Assembly (NCBI GenBank): GCA_964403325.1
Contig: CAYOFO010000010.1
Location: 1 to 29,567, forward strand
DNA length: 29,567 bases
Direction of reading: 5' to 3'
Source of the DNA: CAZQNF01 sp964403325
Lineage (GTDB): Bacteria; Patescibacteriota; Patescibacteriia; Magasanikbacterales; GWA2-37-8
The position numbers and the translations under genes were made by a program. The notes below the pieces were generated by a model. The model did not search any database, was not told the origin of the DNA, and saw nothing but the letters and a program-made list of their open reading frames with translations. This document shows positions 28,862 through 29,567 of the stretch, in pieces; the stretch's first letter is position 1, and every line of letters begins with the position of its first letter.

Positions 28862-29371
28862 ATGAAATTGATACTGATAAATGGCCCCTGCGGCGTTGGA
28901 AAAAGTACTGTATCGTTACGATTGCACGCCGACATGCCCCTTTCCTTTCTTTTAGAAGTTGATGCCCAAAGACGTTTTATAAGTCATTATCGAGAATATG
29001 CCGAGGAAAGTCGCACCATGAACCTCGCTATTGCAAAAGCGATTGTAAAAAGCTGTTTAGAATCTAATCGTGATGTTATCGTTGATAAAATGACTTTTGG
29101 TCAGAGCATTCTGAATTTTTATTATGAAGCGGCAAAGACATATAGTGCGGACGTATTCGAGATTATTCTTTGGGCACCCAAGGAAGTAGTCATGAAACGG
29201 GCTAATGAGCGAGGGTGGGTTGAAGGCGGGTTACTCACGCCAGAAAAATGTGAAATTTTTTGGGAAAAAATGAATGTATTAAAAGAAAATCGTCCACAGG
29301 CGCATGTTATAAATACCGAGAATATGCCAGAAGACGAAGTATATGCCCAGGTGGTTAAAATTGTAAGTTAG
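28862..29371 (+). CDS. P-loop nucleoside/nucleotide kinase-like protein (AAA_33/zeta-like)
   Basis: A 169-residue protein with the P-loop GPCGVGKST (residues 8-16) immediately after a hydrophobic first strand. The core DVIVDKMTFGQSILNFYYEA contains an Asp that fits the Walker B/base position. The LID-like segment VVMKRANERGWVEGGLLTPE has basic residues. The layout resembles small P-loop kinases such as chloramphenicol or gluconate kinase-like and zeta-toxin-like AAA_33 proteins. No antitoxin gene is adjacent, so a toxin role is not supported. It has its own AT-rich upstream region after the gltX terminator, with TATTAT at 28842-28847 as a possible -10. The substrate is unknown. Confidence 0.78.
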   Translation: MKLILINGPCGVGKSTVSLRLHADMPLSFLLEVDAQRRFISHYREYAEESRTMNLAIAKAIVKSCLESNRDVIVDKMTFGQSILNFYYEAAKTYSADVFEIILWAPKEVVMKRANERGWVEGGLLTPEKCEIFWEKMNVLKENRPQAHVINTENMPEDEVYAQVVKIVS

Positions 29372-29450
29372 GTTTTTTAGATTTTCTAAACTTTAGAATA
29401 AACTGGTAAGTATATTTCTAAAAGGTTATTACTTAGCTGTAAATTTATTT

Positions 29451-29567
29451 TTATACCAATCCTTTTTCTTTGGCAAAAGCATAAAAAGCGAAAATGCGCA
29501 GGTCAAAAGAGTTGTATTTTTCGGACGATAATTGTTTGAATAAATCATCGGCGGGAATTTCTAAAAC
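29451..29567 (-). CDS. C-terminal fragment of a protein cut by the window edge
   Basis: The minus strand is open from the window end to a TAA at 29453-29451. It encodes 38 residues beginning VLEIPADDLFKQLSSEKY and ending YAFAKEKGLV. The composition is protein-like and amphipathic. The 5' end lies outside the window, so no family can be assigned. It converges on the P-loop kinase gene; the 79 bases between hold no clear terminator. Confidence 0.5.
   Translation of the reverse strand, partial: VLEIPADDLFKQLSSEKYNSFDLRIFAFYAFAKEKGLV

Noticed and set aside
28862..29371. Zeta-type toxin of a toxin-antitoxin pair
   Set aside because: No small antitoxin gene is adjacent. The protein is equally like ordinary small P-loop kinases.

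Overview
The window reads as an AT-rich bacterial chromosome segment that best fits a Patescibacteria (Candidate Phyla Radiation) genome. This is inferred from gene content: a stand-alone Elp3-type radical SAM/GNAT protein, a compact TraG/HerA-like ATPase, an NRAMP relative with unusual metal-site motifs, ECF sigma/DUF4349 and PadR/permease-prefix pairs, and many short unrecognised proteins. Genes are densely packed and nearly all lack a Shine-Dalgarno sequence. In 26 of the 27 better-supported starts the base before ATG is T. No rRNA, tRNA, CRISPR array, transposase or prophage was found.

Layout. 1-3040: a small membrane protein, then a promoter driving a thioredoxin-like lipoprotein and DipZ (extracytoplasmic thiol-disulfide exchange). 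3041-6200 (minus strand): NRAMP-type metal transporter and CPA2 cation/proton antiporter. 6240-9560: PadR regulator overlapping a membrane protein, then a P-loop ATPase and a deoxyribosyltransferase-like protein. 9566-11335 (minus): ECF sigma factor with a DUF4349 membrane partner. 11400-12180: a small-ORF and RNA-structure region with a promoter, a 25-codon ORF ending in a terminator-like hairpin, a long interrupted hairpin with a pseudoknot-like 11-bp element, a 67-aa membrane protein and a 21-bp terminator. 12184-14931 (minus): a metalloprotease-like gene split by a -1 frameshift at T TTT TTA, behind elp3. 14948-16860 (plus): a Trm9-like methyltransferase starting 16 bp from elp3, then a GT4 glycosyltransferase. 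16786-19311 (minus): strong promoter, NAD-dependent epimerase, second GT4, possible small ORF, and a terminator that lies inside the opposing GT4 gene. 19322-20368: another small-ORF/hairpin locus. 20367-23071 (minus): clpB behind a consensus promoter and a CIRCE-like operator. 23118-25663: WecG/TagA glycosyltransferase and two related sigma-like proteins. 25764-29567: an anchored protein, a second HExxH protein, gltX, a P-loop kinase and the 3' end of a minus-strand gene.

Themes. Envelope glycan synthesis appears at three loci (two GT4 enzymes, epimerase, WecG). Envelope stress or regulation is represented by ECF/DUF4349, PadR/HAAS and the sigma-like pair. Protein quality control and heat shock are represented by clpB with CIRCE and by two metalloprotease-like proteins. 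The most unusual pairing is elp3 head-to-head with a Trm9-like methyltransferase. In eukaryotes these two activities act in series to make mcm5U at the tRNA wobble position, so this locus is a candidate bacterial version of that pathway.
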